Shown piece after piece: positions 12,356 through 25,700 of a stretch of 64,000 bases of DNA (position 1 is its first letter; each line of letters starts with the position of its first letter). The position numbers were made by a program, and so were the translations under genes. Where the stretch lies: positions 124,001 through 188,000 of the forward strand of contig JANVFP010000046.1 in NCBI GenBank assembly GCA_027919835.1, given 5' to 3'. Source of the stretch: Lentinula raphanica. Its lineage: Eukaryota > Basidiomycota > Agaricomycetes > Agaricales > Omphalotaceae. A model generated the notes under the pieces. That model did not search any database and was not told where the DNA came from. It was given only the letters and a program-made list of their open reading frames with translations.

Positions 12356-13840
12356 CCATTTTGCTAGCCCGTGCGAGCAGATAAAAGTTTTCCCTTGCAT
12401 TGAGGAGCGAAGACAAAGATAGAGGAGGAGTTCTCGCCACTTCTTCCCTTGCAGATCCTAGCAATCAAAAATGCGACCGGAAGACCGGAAGGTATAGTGT
12501 CCACCTCCGGTACCATACAACCGACAAGGAGGCCACACGCCTATTGAGACAAGACAAAGGATACGGTTGTGAACCCAGTACGTTGGATGATATCTTGCTC
12601 CATCATTAACGCAACTACATAGTTTGTGAGAGGACCATCAAGAACAAAAATTTTGGTGAGAACTCATTACATGTGGCTACGAGCTCCTAGTGAGTGCGTA
12701 GAGGTTATTCGGCTCTCAAAGACAGACTCTTCCTCCTCGTTCTAACGTTTGCACCTCTTGGGGGAACCATCGAGGTACCCATCAGGATGCTTGCCCTGCC
12801 CTCGGACAGAAAATAGCTTCCAATTGAAAATAGAGGTGTAGATTGAGCGTTCTAAAATACGACGGATTCCCTAACACAGGCAGATCAGTATACAAGTAGT
12901 AATATGGGCTTTGCTATTGGATGAGAAACAGACTCTATTCCACACCGAGCTCGCGGTAAAGCCGCATTGATGCAGAAGGTTATACTAAGTTCAGTGCGGG
13001 AGAGCACTCACTCGAAAGGTCAACGTCGGAGGGCAATAATTAGGTTGAGGCAGCAGGACTGGGAATATGTGCATCGGTAGCTCGAAAACCGAAGGTGCTA
13101 TTTTCAGGTGCAGCTAAATTAAAACTTGCAATACGCAAGCCGATGATAAGTTTTGACTCTAGAGGTCGAAAAGAGCACAATGTGCCAATTTGAGGGCAGG
13201 CGTCGGTGTGAGCAAGCTTCAGAACTTTCGTAGTACGTTCGCCATAATGAGACTTGAATTGGAGATAGGTCCAAGAGCCAGAGAGCCAGGTTATGTGAAA
13301 GAGCTAGAGACTGGAAGTCAACAAAGCCACGTCCCACGCGCGGATCACTTTGGCGGAACCGGAAATTTCGTGACTGCCGTTCAGATGCCGAACAGACCAA
13401 CGATATCATCTGCAGATCATCTGTGTTCTGTGCAAAGCAAGCTCATAACCCAGCATCTCCATCTAGACCTAGAGCTGTGCTATAGCATATGAGATGATGA
13501 GTGCAGACGTATAGATTGTGCCGACTCATTGCGAGTGTGAAACCCAAGCCCTGTGCGCCTCTATTCCTGCTTTACAGTTCAAATTTGAATCGATTGCGAA
13601 TTCAGCTCTGAATTCCTCAGTTCTCAGTCGATGATTCAAGAGGATTGAAGACGAGTTCGCTTGAATTCCAATCGAAGTCTACCAAGCTCTACTGGATGAG
13701 ACAGCAATGCAATTCTATATATAAGTACTACATTCGACCATGCTCTGCATGCACTATTTTATCGCCTGAGCGACCTATTGATCAATTATGTGCTCTATAA
13801 CCAGAAGGAAATGATGCGTGTATGTGTATGAACGAGCTAC
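12356..13840. other. Spacer between the two MnP genes
   Basis: About 1.5 kb between the MnP1 promoter and the MnP2 stop. No ORF with coding character was found. It must hold the upstream control region of MnP1, but no specific binding site was identified. Confidence 0.5.
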
Positions 13841-15695
<1,855 letters not shown>

Positions 15696-15775
15696 TGTAA
15701 CCTGAGGGTCGAATCGAGAAAGCAGAACGATTTCAAGAAGCAAATGAGCTTGAGATTTTCGTCGACTATCTGCTC

Positions 15776-15784
15776 ATTATTTGT
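15776..15784 (-). promoter_or_regulatory. Weak TATA-like box of MnP copy 2
   Basis: TACAAATAA on the minus strand, about 81 bases upstream of the ATG at 15695, at the same place as the better TATAAATA of copy 1. The adjoining GAGCAGA is shared by both promoters. Confidence 0.35.
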
Positions 15785-18700
15785 ACTCCTCTAGCCAGCG
15801 TGGTAAATGGACTAGCATCTCTGTTGAACGAAAAACAAATCCCAAAACCAACAGGTATGAGATGAATTGTTGCCTGGCTCTCCCGTCATTTACAGCAGCC
15901 CAAATCTACCCACCGAGTAACCGGAAGGTGTTAGTCGTACGCCAGGGACATGTAGAATACATACACGCTTTCGGGGAAAGAAGACGAGAGGCCCGGTACG
16001 ACCTCAGTATGGATGGGATCATGCGCATCAGCAACATATCAAGACAGGTTGTGGGAGAGACATTGCGGCAGCGAAATTCGGTGGGAGAGTTACGTCCAGT
16101 AGTCTTTGCTAGCTATGCATCTATGCATCTATGACTCGAGTGAGCAGGCGATGCTACACCTAGTCAAATATCTTTATCACCTGTAAGATTCGGGATGATA
16201 TGAAGCCTCGGACTGACCATCTTCAATCTGGTAAGGCGGCTACAAGAATTGGATGGATGATAACACGAAAGAGCGTCCCACAGCCAGATGAAAGCAAAAT
16301 GCCATCTTTGTCATTGGATAGACTAGATTCCACACCCAAGAAGGGGTAACGCTACACATTTGGGACAATGCACCCACGACAGGGAACTGATTTTGAAGCA
16401 GAAGTGCGAATCCCAATATCGGTAACGAGTAACCCGAATGGCTGAACGCCTCGAACGGGAGCTCGAGGAAATTGCTGCTGTGTTCGTGAAACCACGCGCT
16501 AGCATATGAGGGAAGTAATCGGAACAGTCTGGTCTCGACTCATGGGAAAGATGTGCAAGGGACGAATATCTTGGCTTAGTGGTTTTAGAAAACACTTCGG
16601 TGGTCTCTCAAAGGATCGAGCGCACAACGTCGTATTGTTCCTTGTATCTCGCTGGGGAGCACTCGAGTTCTGTAGCACAACCTTGTGCTCCTCCTGAACG
16701 ATGATGATTCGGCATGCTATTATACATGAAGCCACAGATAGAAATCGATCTCGGTTCAAGATTGCAATGAAGCTGCCGTTTGCGAGAGCCTAAATATCAT
16801 TGAACGTGACAGAACAGCGCCGTCGAGTTGCAACCGTGATGCATCTAGGTTTTCAGAAGCACGCTGCATGGGAATAACACAGGAAATTGACGACCCCATC
16901 GTGAAGCAGACGCCCTTTGGAATGCAATCGATACCGCGCCGAGCACTGGTTTGCGTGGCGGCATGGTAGAGTCAGCCAGTCGAGGGATTGTGCCTGTCAA
17001 AGAGAGAATAACGGGTATGGGATCTGAATGATTGCCTGAAGAACACGAGTGTGGATGGCTGTCGTCGTCTGCTACCCAGAGGAAGTGATCATCTCGCGGT
17101 ACGAACTGTAACCGGCTGATATAGATCATAATCCTTGTCCAGAATGAATGATACATGATTCCTCGGATGCGCTCGTAGGTCAACATCCTCCGAGGCTGGT
17201 CGGAATGGAACGTGGTTGTAAAGCCCGTGGCGGGTGTATGTATTATGGTTATTGTCGAAAAAGCAATAACAGCGTGGTCATGCATTTGAGTTGTAGCGGC
17301 AAGTCATGGTATCGAGCAACGGAAAGACCAATGTCACCAAGTCGTGTAGAGATATAGAGAGCTTGTCGATTTTGAACATTCGTTATTTTGGGAGAATTCA
17401 GCACGAGGATATCTGAACGGAGACCATACTGTGGCTGTCTGAGTTGCTATGTCCTACTTCGAGATGAAACTAATTTTGTCAAGTTTGATCATTCTCGCTG
17501 CTTTACTATGAGGTTCGCCTGAGACGTACTTCCGAGACAGCGTGCGGCAAGCCTCTATTCCATTCTCCATTCTCCAGAGTCCAGTCCACACCTGACTATC
17601 GTCAATTCCAGCTTGGCGCTTGATTTAGGCGGTCGAAGGATATCCATCAAGTGCAGGAAAACCCCAGAGAGTGAGTGAACCAAAATATTCAGGGAGAGCA
17701 AGATGAGCACAAGTCGAGTTGCAAGTGCGTATGATTCGCCGAGTTGAGAGGTTGTAGCTACACACACTCAGAGGTTGACGTTGAACGTCGAAGTTGCGTC
17801 GAAGTTGTGGAGACTGAGAAAGGCTGAGTAGGGCTGAGTCAACGCAGTTACGTAAGCTCCAAAACTGATCAAAACCACCACGTTTGAACAACTTGAACAG
17901 CTTTGAACCTGCTCGAACAAGTCTATTCGGACATCTACAGAGCGCAACAACTCATCTTTATCATCGGAGACTCGAAAGACCAGCGTTTTTACGGCTGAGC
18001 GTATACAGACCAAGATGCCACAGGAATAGGTCTTTAGTACATTGCAGGCGATCTGGACTGCGATTGAGTGTCGAGCTCAGAGCAGCCAAGGGTCTATAAG
18101 CTTGCAGTGGATTGAGATTCGTGGTGCGCTAGTCAGACTTCGACTGTACTAACAGCTTACTGTTATCGGTGTCCCTGCCAACAGCAATCAAATCTTTTGC
18201 GGAATGAGCAGCAATGCATAACCGCACACACTTTCGGAGGACTATACAATCGCTGTTAGCCTACACTGAGCCGTTGTTCGTTCATTAATATTCTGCTTTC
18301 GAAATCTAATTTGCGTTGCTTCTGTGTTGCTCCTCAGTGTTCTCTTACTCAATATTCATCACTGAAACTCGTTTGGTTGATCGAAATGACGATTCATCTG
18401 GTGCCAAGTATCAAATCGCTGCTGCAAGCATTCGCCTCCTGAATAGATATGCCACGCGATTCCACTCAACGAAAGGTGAAGTACGCAATAGTACGCACCA
18501 TCTTATGACAATTCTTCACACTTCATTAATAATTACTAAACCAATGGCCTCAAGGTGGTACATACAGCACGCATTCCTCGCCCCAGATCCTCATTCAAAA
18601 GCTCTCCTTCCCAAGGCGTGATAGTCTGAAAACTCAATGACTCGAGAGACATGCATGGTATCATTGGTTTGCTAGAAGTTCTGTACTCCGCGCACATTGG

Positions 18701-18915
18701 AAGCAACACTGGTATGTTGCCAACTGTGGGCCAAGACGAAGATGATGGGCGCTCTGATGATTTAAGTATTAATTCGTCCAACATATAATGTTCACACAGC
18801 AAGGCACTTGAACTCGTTTCTGACTACCACATCGGTATCTTCTCTCACACCACGAGCTCTTCCTTTCGTCAATCTCTTCGTCCCGTAACACCCAATTCCT
18901 AACCCTCAGACCAAA
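15785..18915. other. Long intergenic stretch, nothing recognised
   Basis: Three kilobases with only short overlapping ORFs on both strands. None has a plausible domain, splice-linked extension or similarity to other parts of the window. The last 100 bases are the 5' flank of copy D. A real but unfamiliar multi-exon gene cannot be excluded. Confidence 0.45.
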
Positions 18916-19329
18916 ATGCTACACAGCAATGGACTTGTCTATGGGATTGCAATACCAGACCGCATCCTCGAGGAACAAGAAATCTTCAAACAGGTGTTCG
19001 AAGAGCTGAAAACAGAGAATGCCCAAATACCAATTGGGGAGCGCACTCAGAATGAGACCGAATTACGGGTATCAGCATATGATGATGCTCTTGAAGCTTT
19101 GGCAGAGAAAGCAACCCAAGTCCTCATCGCCCTCGATCCTCCTAGACCACGAGCCCGATACGAGATAGCAGTCCTTTCACTCGACGGTCGTAGAATGCAT
19201 AGCTGCATAGTCCTGAGGAGAGACGTCGATCCGCATACTGCCACGTCCTTATTCACGGAAGATGAACTACAACAGATCTATACAGCCATTGGCTATGAAA
19301 GGAGGCCAAAAGTTTATCAGATTGCATGA
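18916..19329 (+). CDS. 137-aa family 1 protein, copy D
   Basis: An intact 137-codon ORF starting MLHSNGLVYGIAIPDRILEE and ending ERRPKVYQIA. Family blocks are all kept (QVFEELKTENAQIP, LDPPRPRARYEIAV, SLDGRRMHSCIVLRRDVD, TATSLFTEDELQQIYTAIG). It lies on the plus strand, opposite to copies A and C. Its downstream flank to about 20.3 kb is shared with the flanks of E and F. The start is fixed by conservation of the first residues in every copy. Function unknown. Confidence 0.7.
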   Translation: MLHSNGLVYGIAIPDRILEEQEIFKQVFEELKTENAQIPIGERTQNETELRVSAYDDALEALAEKATQVLIALDPPRPRARYEIAVLSLDGRRMHSCIVLRRDVDPHTATSLFTEDELQQIYTAIGYERRPKVYQIA

Positions 19330-20458
19330 AGTGTGGTATCAATGGTATGTGAAGCATCACTTCATGATGTTCGTCACTCACCTGTACATGCTCAACCCAT
19401 GCTTTCAGCCGCTCTGTACACAAGCCATTGGCCAATAATCTGTCCTTGACTTTTCTGAACTGTGTCCTACTGTATTTGAGATTAAATCCACAACTTGTTC
19501 TCCGTCTACCTGCCCGAAGTCCAGTCGTGAGAGTTTGACGAGAATAGTGGATAGGTGAACTGACCTGTAGATCTCCCAGCTCTGCAGAATGTATATGCGC
19601 ATGCTTGAGCGGGGATCTTCGTACAGATTCGTGGTCGGAGAATGTGCGTGTTGTGCATCTGAGGGGGTCATTATGCATTAGGAATAGCAGGTTAGTAGAC
19701 TGCCGGCGACGAAATGTATGTTCGAATTCGGGCTTGATACGTGCGCACACGCGATCAAAAGTTTTGGTACAGATTCGTCGTTGAAGAGAAGCGTCACAGA
19801 TACTGTGACTAATCGCTGTGCATATGAGTGGGAGAAAGAGACAACGCAAGAAAGAGACATGGTATTGTGGTTTTTCTTCGGGACATCGATGTTGTATCAA
19901 ACGATTGCGGGGTTGCTCAGGGTGAGCAGTGAACGATGAACGTGAACGTAGGGCATGGTTTTATGATTACCACTCTTCGAATGTAGACCATGCTTTTAGG
20001 GATGTGACGGATAATAGTGGTCGGCCTCCGAATACTACAACATGCGTGTTCTAGTTTTCACGGTGACTCCATGTGTTTTATGTACATCTTTAAGAGCGGG
20101 CCCGATCAGGCGGTTCGTTCTCTATCATACACAACTTGACTGAGCCTGGCATGTTAATGTTTGATCATGAACGCATCGGGAACATACCTTTCTCAGTAGG
20201 CGGACAACCAGCCCGACAACATCCAAGCATACTTCTGGGTCCGGACTCCGCGGTCCCCCACTGATCTGAAGCACCTGGCACAAAGACGTACAGTTGGCGT
20301 GCCTTTCTCAGGCAGATAAGCGGCCCATATAATTCGAATGCTGCTTGATGGTCCTCAGTTCCAGCGATTATTAAAAGCCTGGAGTCGTGGACTACTGCCT
20401 GCCAAGCAAAAGCACCTGTCCCACCTTAGAGCTCCCAGAATCCAATTCTCAGACCAGA
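19330..20458. other. Duplicated downstream flank of copy D with dispersed repeat
   Basis: The segment just past the stop (GGTATCAATGGTATGTGAAGC) recurs after copies A and E. The part near 19620-19700 recurs near 30640-30730. The part near 19950-20080 recurs in the flanks of B and F. The dispersed repeat at 20170-20300 (ACAACCAGCCCGACAAC) is the plus-strand counterpart of 7240-7460. A 215-codon minus ORF here is judged spurious. Confidence 0.6.
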
Positions 20459-20717
20459 ATGCTACAGAGTAACGGACTTGTGTATGGGATTGCAATACCA
20501 GACCGCATCCTCAAGCAACAGCCACGCTTCAAACAAGTGTTCGAAGAGTTGGAAGCAGAGAACGCACAAATACCAGTTGACGAGCGCACTGAGGATGAGA
20601 GCGACTCACGGGTGATGGCATTTGATGCTGTTCTTGCAGATATGGCAGAGAGAGCAACCCAAGTCCTCATGACCTTCGATCCTCCTAGACCACCAGCCCG
20701 ACGCAAGATAGCGGTGT

Positions 20718-21389
20718 TGAAGACGAAAGATGTGTTCCAGAGATGGAACAGAGTGGGCTGAGTTGAGAACGGTATAAGGCTGTAACGCTGTAGAGTACGT
20801 CAGCACGAAAATATTAAGAGAGAGCTTATCTTTGTTCGAGTCTTCGCTCGAAAGTCTATACGTCGGGCTACTTCGAGCCTAATTCCTGAGGTGGTTGGCT
20901 ACTGCGAGCCTCTTAAGTCTCGAACGAAAAGAAAGAGTCCAAGGGCCAAGGCCGGGGAAGAATACATTCGTGAGCCCTCAAAGGGCCTACATATAGTCCT
21001 AACTTGTAACGCCAGAAGTCCAATATTTAATGATCGTCGAAAATGTTTCGAACGTCAACTTCGCTCGGGTCTGACATCGGGTTTCCGCTTGACGCATTCC
21101 CCCAGAGATGAAGAGTCCCTCCAACTCTCTTCACTTGCTCAAGGTGAAGACCTCTGGTGGCGGTCCGGATGCTCGACCTTCGCTATGTATCAGTTCTGTA
21201 GGTAAAGAAGGATAGTCAGCTAAAAGATAAAAGAAAACATAAGAAATTCGGCACAACAATCGAAGAAGATTAATTAAAGCTGTCAACGCCGAGATCGATG
21301 GCGGACTCTCAGACATCACGAAGATCGTCTGAATACCGAAAAGGACCGTAAAGCTGAAGTCGACGGGTGACGAGGTCAACCCTACCACA
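20718..21389 (-). repeat. 3' LTR of the Gypsy element
   Basis: 672 bp, plus-strand ends TGAAGACG and CTACCACA. Same length as the LTR at 29475-30146, with one difference seen (T at 20971, C in the other copy, at a CpG). Confidence 0.95.
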
Positions 21390-21517
21390 GAGGCGGATAC
21401 TTGAGACACCGACCTCGGGGTCCTTTCTACAAGAAAGCAAAGAATCTAAAGTAAAACTGAACCAGATTCGAACAAAATAGCACAAAACCGTGAAAGTTCT
21501 TTTCCTCCCGTCATTTC

Positions 21518-22585
21518 CTATGCCCCCACTTCCGCTACCCACGACGGCCAGTAACGGTATGTCGCAGAAATCCGCTCTCGGTAGTCGACAGTCCATTCAT
21601 TGTCGGTCCAGGATGCTATCTCTCCCTCGAACTCTTTCTCCGTTCCCCTCCATGCCGGGTGTATCTTCTCCTCTCTCCCCATCCATCTTTCGAAAGCCTG
21701 CTTCTCTACTATCCCTCTCCTTCCTCTCACATTCTTTCCCGAACCTCTCTCCTTCACTACCCATTCCTTCTGTTCCTCGTCCAGAAAATGTCGATAGAAC
21801 CGGTGGTGTATTTTGCTTTCGATAATGTTCCGTTCCCATCCGAAGACGTAACGGACTGGTTCTGGCTCATTACGAAGGTCATGGTGAGAGGATAGGTAAG
21901 CCTGGTATTGGATCCGATCCAGCGCAAAGTCGACGTCTCTCCTGAAGACGGTATGGTAGATGAGAACCGGCCATTCCTCTCCCCCCACCGTAGCATAGTC
22001 ATCTTCTTCGTAAAGGAATCTAACCGTGAAGTCTCGTCGGATAAGCGAGTCGCGTGGAGTCCTCGAAAAGAACCTATTCACTCCCCCAGAGAGCGCAAAG
22101 GCTCTGGTGTGCACATTCAGATCTTCTGGAAGGGGCTCAGTCAGCGAGTATCTAACAGGTGAATGTGAATCAAAGGGCTTATTCCAATATAACTCCGATA
22201 ATGGAGAGGCCACCACTGCTTGAAGAGACCATCTTTCGCCATAAGGTCCCACGAAAGAAGTCCTCGTAGGATGAAAGAACTGGAATGGAACATAAGGTTC
22301 TTCATTGAACACCGGATTTCCTATCTTCTTCCTTCTCGTCTTGATGTCTTCCAGCCACCGTCTATATTCAAGCGCGCGATCGTGTTCTCGGCTGACCCTG
22401 TCGTAGTCACTGATTTGGTGATCCCTCCAGCTCACATGAGCGAGGTATTCCAGCACCTTCCGTTCCTCTAGGCTAAAGTCGTCCACCAATCGTCGGTTCT
22501 GGAGATGGTCCCATCGAATGATTATCTGTATTAGTATGGCAAAAATTTGATCAAGCGAAGCATATAAAGGATTAAAAGTGGGCAT
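21518..22585 (-). CDS. Accessory ORF downstream of integrase in the Gypsy element
   Basis: The frame is open from about 22741, overlapping the last codons of pol in the -1 frame, to the stop at 21518. The first good ATG is at 22585 (MPTFNPLYASLDQIFAILIQ), giving 355 residues. It lies between pol and the 3' LTR, the position of env in retroviruses. However, there is no clear signal peptide and only one short hydrophobic stretch near the start (FAILIQIII); the rest is charged and rich in aromatic residues (YGERWSLQAVVASPLSELYW, FRRDVDFALDRIQYQAYLSS). Gypsy element 1 has an extra ORF at the same place. I do not recognise a domain. Translation could use its own ATG on a spliced or subgenomic RNA, or re-initiation at the overlap. 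Confidence 0.65.
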   Translation of the reverse strand: MPTFNPLYASLDQIFAILIQIIIRWDHLQNRRLVDDFSLEERKVLEYLAHVSWRDHQISDYDRVSREHDRALEYRRWLEDIKTRRKKIGNPVFNEEPYVPFQFFHPTRTSFVGPYGERWSLQAVVASPLSELYWNKPFDSHSPVRYSLTEPLPEDLNVHTRAFALSGGVNRFFSRTPRDSLIRRDFTVRFLYEEDDYATVGGEEWPVLIYHTVFRRDVDFALDRIQYQAYLSSHHDLRNEPEPVRYVFGWERNIIESKIHHRFYRHFLDEEQKEWVVKERGSGKNVRGRRGIVEKQAFERWMGREEKIHPAWRGTEKEFEGEIASWTDNEWTVDYRERISATYRYWPSWVAEVGA

Positions 22586-22737
22586 TTTGAGAAAAGTCGA
22601 ACCCACACCGAGAAGAATCGAAAAAAAACCTGGGCCTAATTGGCCTTTCTTATAAGTACAGCAAGAAGAAGAAGAAAGAAGGAAAACTATCTCGCGAAGT
22701 CCATAGCTTCGAAGTCCAAGAAATCTTTTCGTCTCGA

Positions 22738-25700
22738 TCACAGTCGAACATCCATAGCGACTATTCGGTACAATTGCTCGTCCTTAAGACCAGCTTCTTC
22801 CCGAACTGCCGATGAATCTAACGACGGAAAAGTGTTCTGAATAGCACTCATCGTAATTGGTGAGGATATCCCGAGGCTTGCCACTTTGGCTTGTCTGACC
22901 TTCGGTGTTGTAGGTATACGCGATCGCAGGGTTTGGTTGTCGGGCCTGAAGAAGAATATTCGGAGTCGTTGAGCGTGAACATGTCCTCGCATCACCGTTC
23001 CATCCAGCTCCCTGAGCACGTAGGATCCCTGATCTGTCTTCTCGTGTATGACGAACGGTCCCGGGTAAGTCCAGTCCCCCTTATTACCTTGTTGCGTTTC
23101 GAGTTGCGACTCCCTCAACCACACGTACATTCCTTCTTCGTATTCATGGAAATCGTATCTCCCCCCATGTCGTCGGAGTTGGTCGTCTATGGCCCTCTTT
23201 CGGGTGGATCGGATCCTCGCATATGAAAGCCTGAGTCCCGCATCCCTTCTCTGTAACTGCAAAATTCTAATAGTCAGCAAGTCAATGGTAGAGCTCACCT
23301 TATCCCAGTCCAACATTTGCCAAGTTACTTCTTCTATGTCGAACGAGAGCACCGGATGAGTCCCATACAAGAGGAAGTAAGGTGAGAACCCTGTCGCCCT
23401 TGAAGCTGTTATTCTGATGGCGAACAATCCTGTATTCAGTAAGCTCGGCCACGTTCCTAAGGCATCCCCGGCGGCTTTGACAATAGCCTCCACCAGTGGA
23501 ACATGTGCCCGTTCAATTACTCCGTTTCCTTGAGGGTGATACGGCGTGGACACCACTATCTGACACCTGTATTGAGTAGCTAGCAATTCTTTCACCTCCT
23601 TCTGAAACTCTGGTCCGGCGTCCATGGATATGAACGGAATACAACCGAACCTGCAAATGATGTTTTCATAGATGAATTTGGACACCGCACTCGCCGTCAA
23701 AACCTTCAGTGCCTTCGCCTCGGGCCAAAGAATATTAGGTTCAATAGCATGTATGATATACTTAAACCCACCCGCCCCCATCGGCATATGGATACTATCC
23801 AGGTTGAAATGCCTCAAAATGGGGGACTGCCACGAAACATCTTGCGGTACCAGCGGTATGTTTCTTGCCAACTTCTGGCATTCGATGCACGATCGCACGA
23901 AGTACGAAACCGAGTCGAACATATTCGGCCAATAGAACCTGTCTGAAACTTGCTTGTAAGTCGCGTCCCTGCCTCTATGACCTACCTCATTGTGAGCTTG
24001 AGCTAAAATTTCTCCTCTCCGTTCTTCATTTTCTACTACCAGTCGCGGAAGTCTTCCGCTACCCGTTTTTGGCAACATCCACATCTTACCGTCTCTCAAA
24101 AAAAATCTTCTCGCCCTCTTGAAGAATCTAACTCGCTCTTGGTCAGTAACTATTCTCGATGGAAGTTCACCTTTTTCTAAAAATGTTCGGATCTCCCTCC
24201 AGTACAACTTCCCGTCGTCCTCTCTTTTCTGGTGCTTTCTCCTCTCTTCGTCTGTCACATACACTTGTTCGTTCACCCCTCCCGGCTCATATCGGAGCAC
24301 CTCCAAACTTACCTCCTCATTACCCATTTCAAAAACTTCCACCCGCGTTGTCATTACCTTCCTCGGCACGAACTCCTTCATCACCTGCAAACTAACCAGC
24401 AGCACGCTCCTCATCGCCGACACGTTGAAAAGCAACTCACTATCTTCGGTACTCATTCCCGCCGTCCCTCTCTTCTCATACATCTTCAAGTCGAAAGCCG
24501 ACGATGAAACTTGTGCGGCACAAACGTGTCGATCCAATCTGTACGAATCTTCGAACCTGCCGGAAAACTTGATAGCTAACACATCAAACAGATACGGAAG
24601 GTTCACTTGACCTTCGTCTTGCATACGATCGAGCTCTTTTGTCCACGTTATCGAATCGATATAACCCTCTAAAAACTTCTCTTGATCTTCTTCCGTCTCA
24701 ACGATTTCGTCTTTGACTGCCGGTCTTCTCGATAAGCCATCTTCAACTTTGTGCGCCGAAGCTGGTACGTGATTAGTCTCAAAAGTAAAAAGCTTACACC
24801 AAGTTATCCATCTCAGGACTGGCGCGTTGGGCACATCATCCGGAGTCTTCAGCATTTGGGCCAACGATATCGCGTCGTGATCCAGTTGAAAGAGGATTCC
24901 CCATATTCGATGCCGGAGCTCCTTGAATGCCCTGAAAACGCTGTATAGTTCGGACTTGGGTTGACCGTAGTTTTGTTCCCGCTCATTGAAGGTACAGGAT
25001 CCAAAGCCGGCTGGCCTCTTCAATTTGTCTCGTACTTGGTATAGGCTCCATCCCGCCCCAGAGTAGCATCCATCTACGGCCACTACAACCAAGCCCTCAT
25101 CTGACTTCCTGGGTTTCCTCGTTACCTTTCTCGCTGCCTCGTAGTCAATGGCGATGATAACTGGCGCTCTAGAAATTCTGTGTTTCAGCTCGTCGAAAGC
25201 CTCCACTGCTTCGCCGGTGAAGACAAACTCGGCCTCCGTCAAGTCTCTCAGTAAAACTGTCAGCGGTTTAGCGATAATAGAAAACCTTTGTATCCATCTT
25301 CTCCCCACTCCGGCTACTCCCAGAAAACCTCTTACCTCTGTGACACTTTGTGGAATCGGCCACGTCACAATTTTGGATACCATTGAAGGTTCCATGATCC
25401 ATCCCTCCAGTGCCACCACTGTCCCTACTATCTTCAACCGCACCGCCGCTACAATTGCTTTTGAACCGGATGCGGTGATCCCGGCCTCGATCATAGTCCC
25501 CAGCAGCAAATCCATTCGCTCGACATATTCCCATACAAACTTTCGGATTCCCGGGCAGATCTCTTCTTCGTCGTATCGCGTCGTCGGTCCCTTTAACCTG
25601 CAATCGTCAATAAACACGCTGGAGAAGTCTCGCACCTGTTCTATAGAGTGATTCGTGCATCGTTGGAAGTCTTGGATGGCGTTTGTGAACCCCATTACCA

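Noticed and set aside
19253..19900. 215-codon ORF on the minus strand
   Set aside because: It runs antisense through the 3' end and flank of copy D. The equivalent flanks of E and A do not keep this frame and the composition is not protein-like.
23256..23297. Possible 42-nt in-frame intron (GTGAGC...TTGCAG) in the Gypsy pol
   Set aside because: The segment encodes a stretch (DLLTIRILQLQRR) that fits the usual integrase-linker pattern of fungal Gypsy elements, so it is coding.
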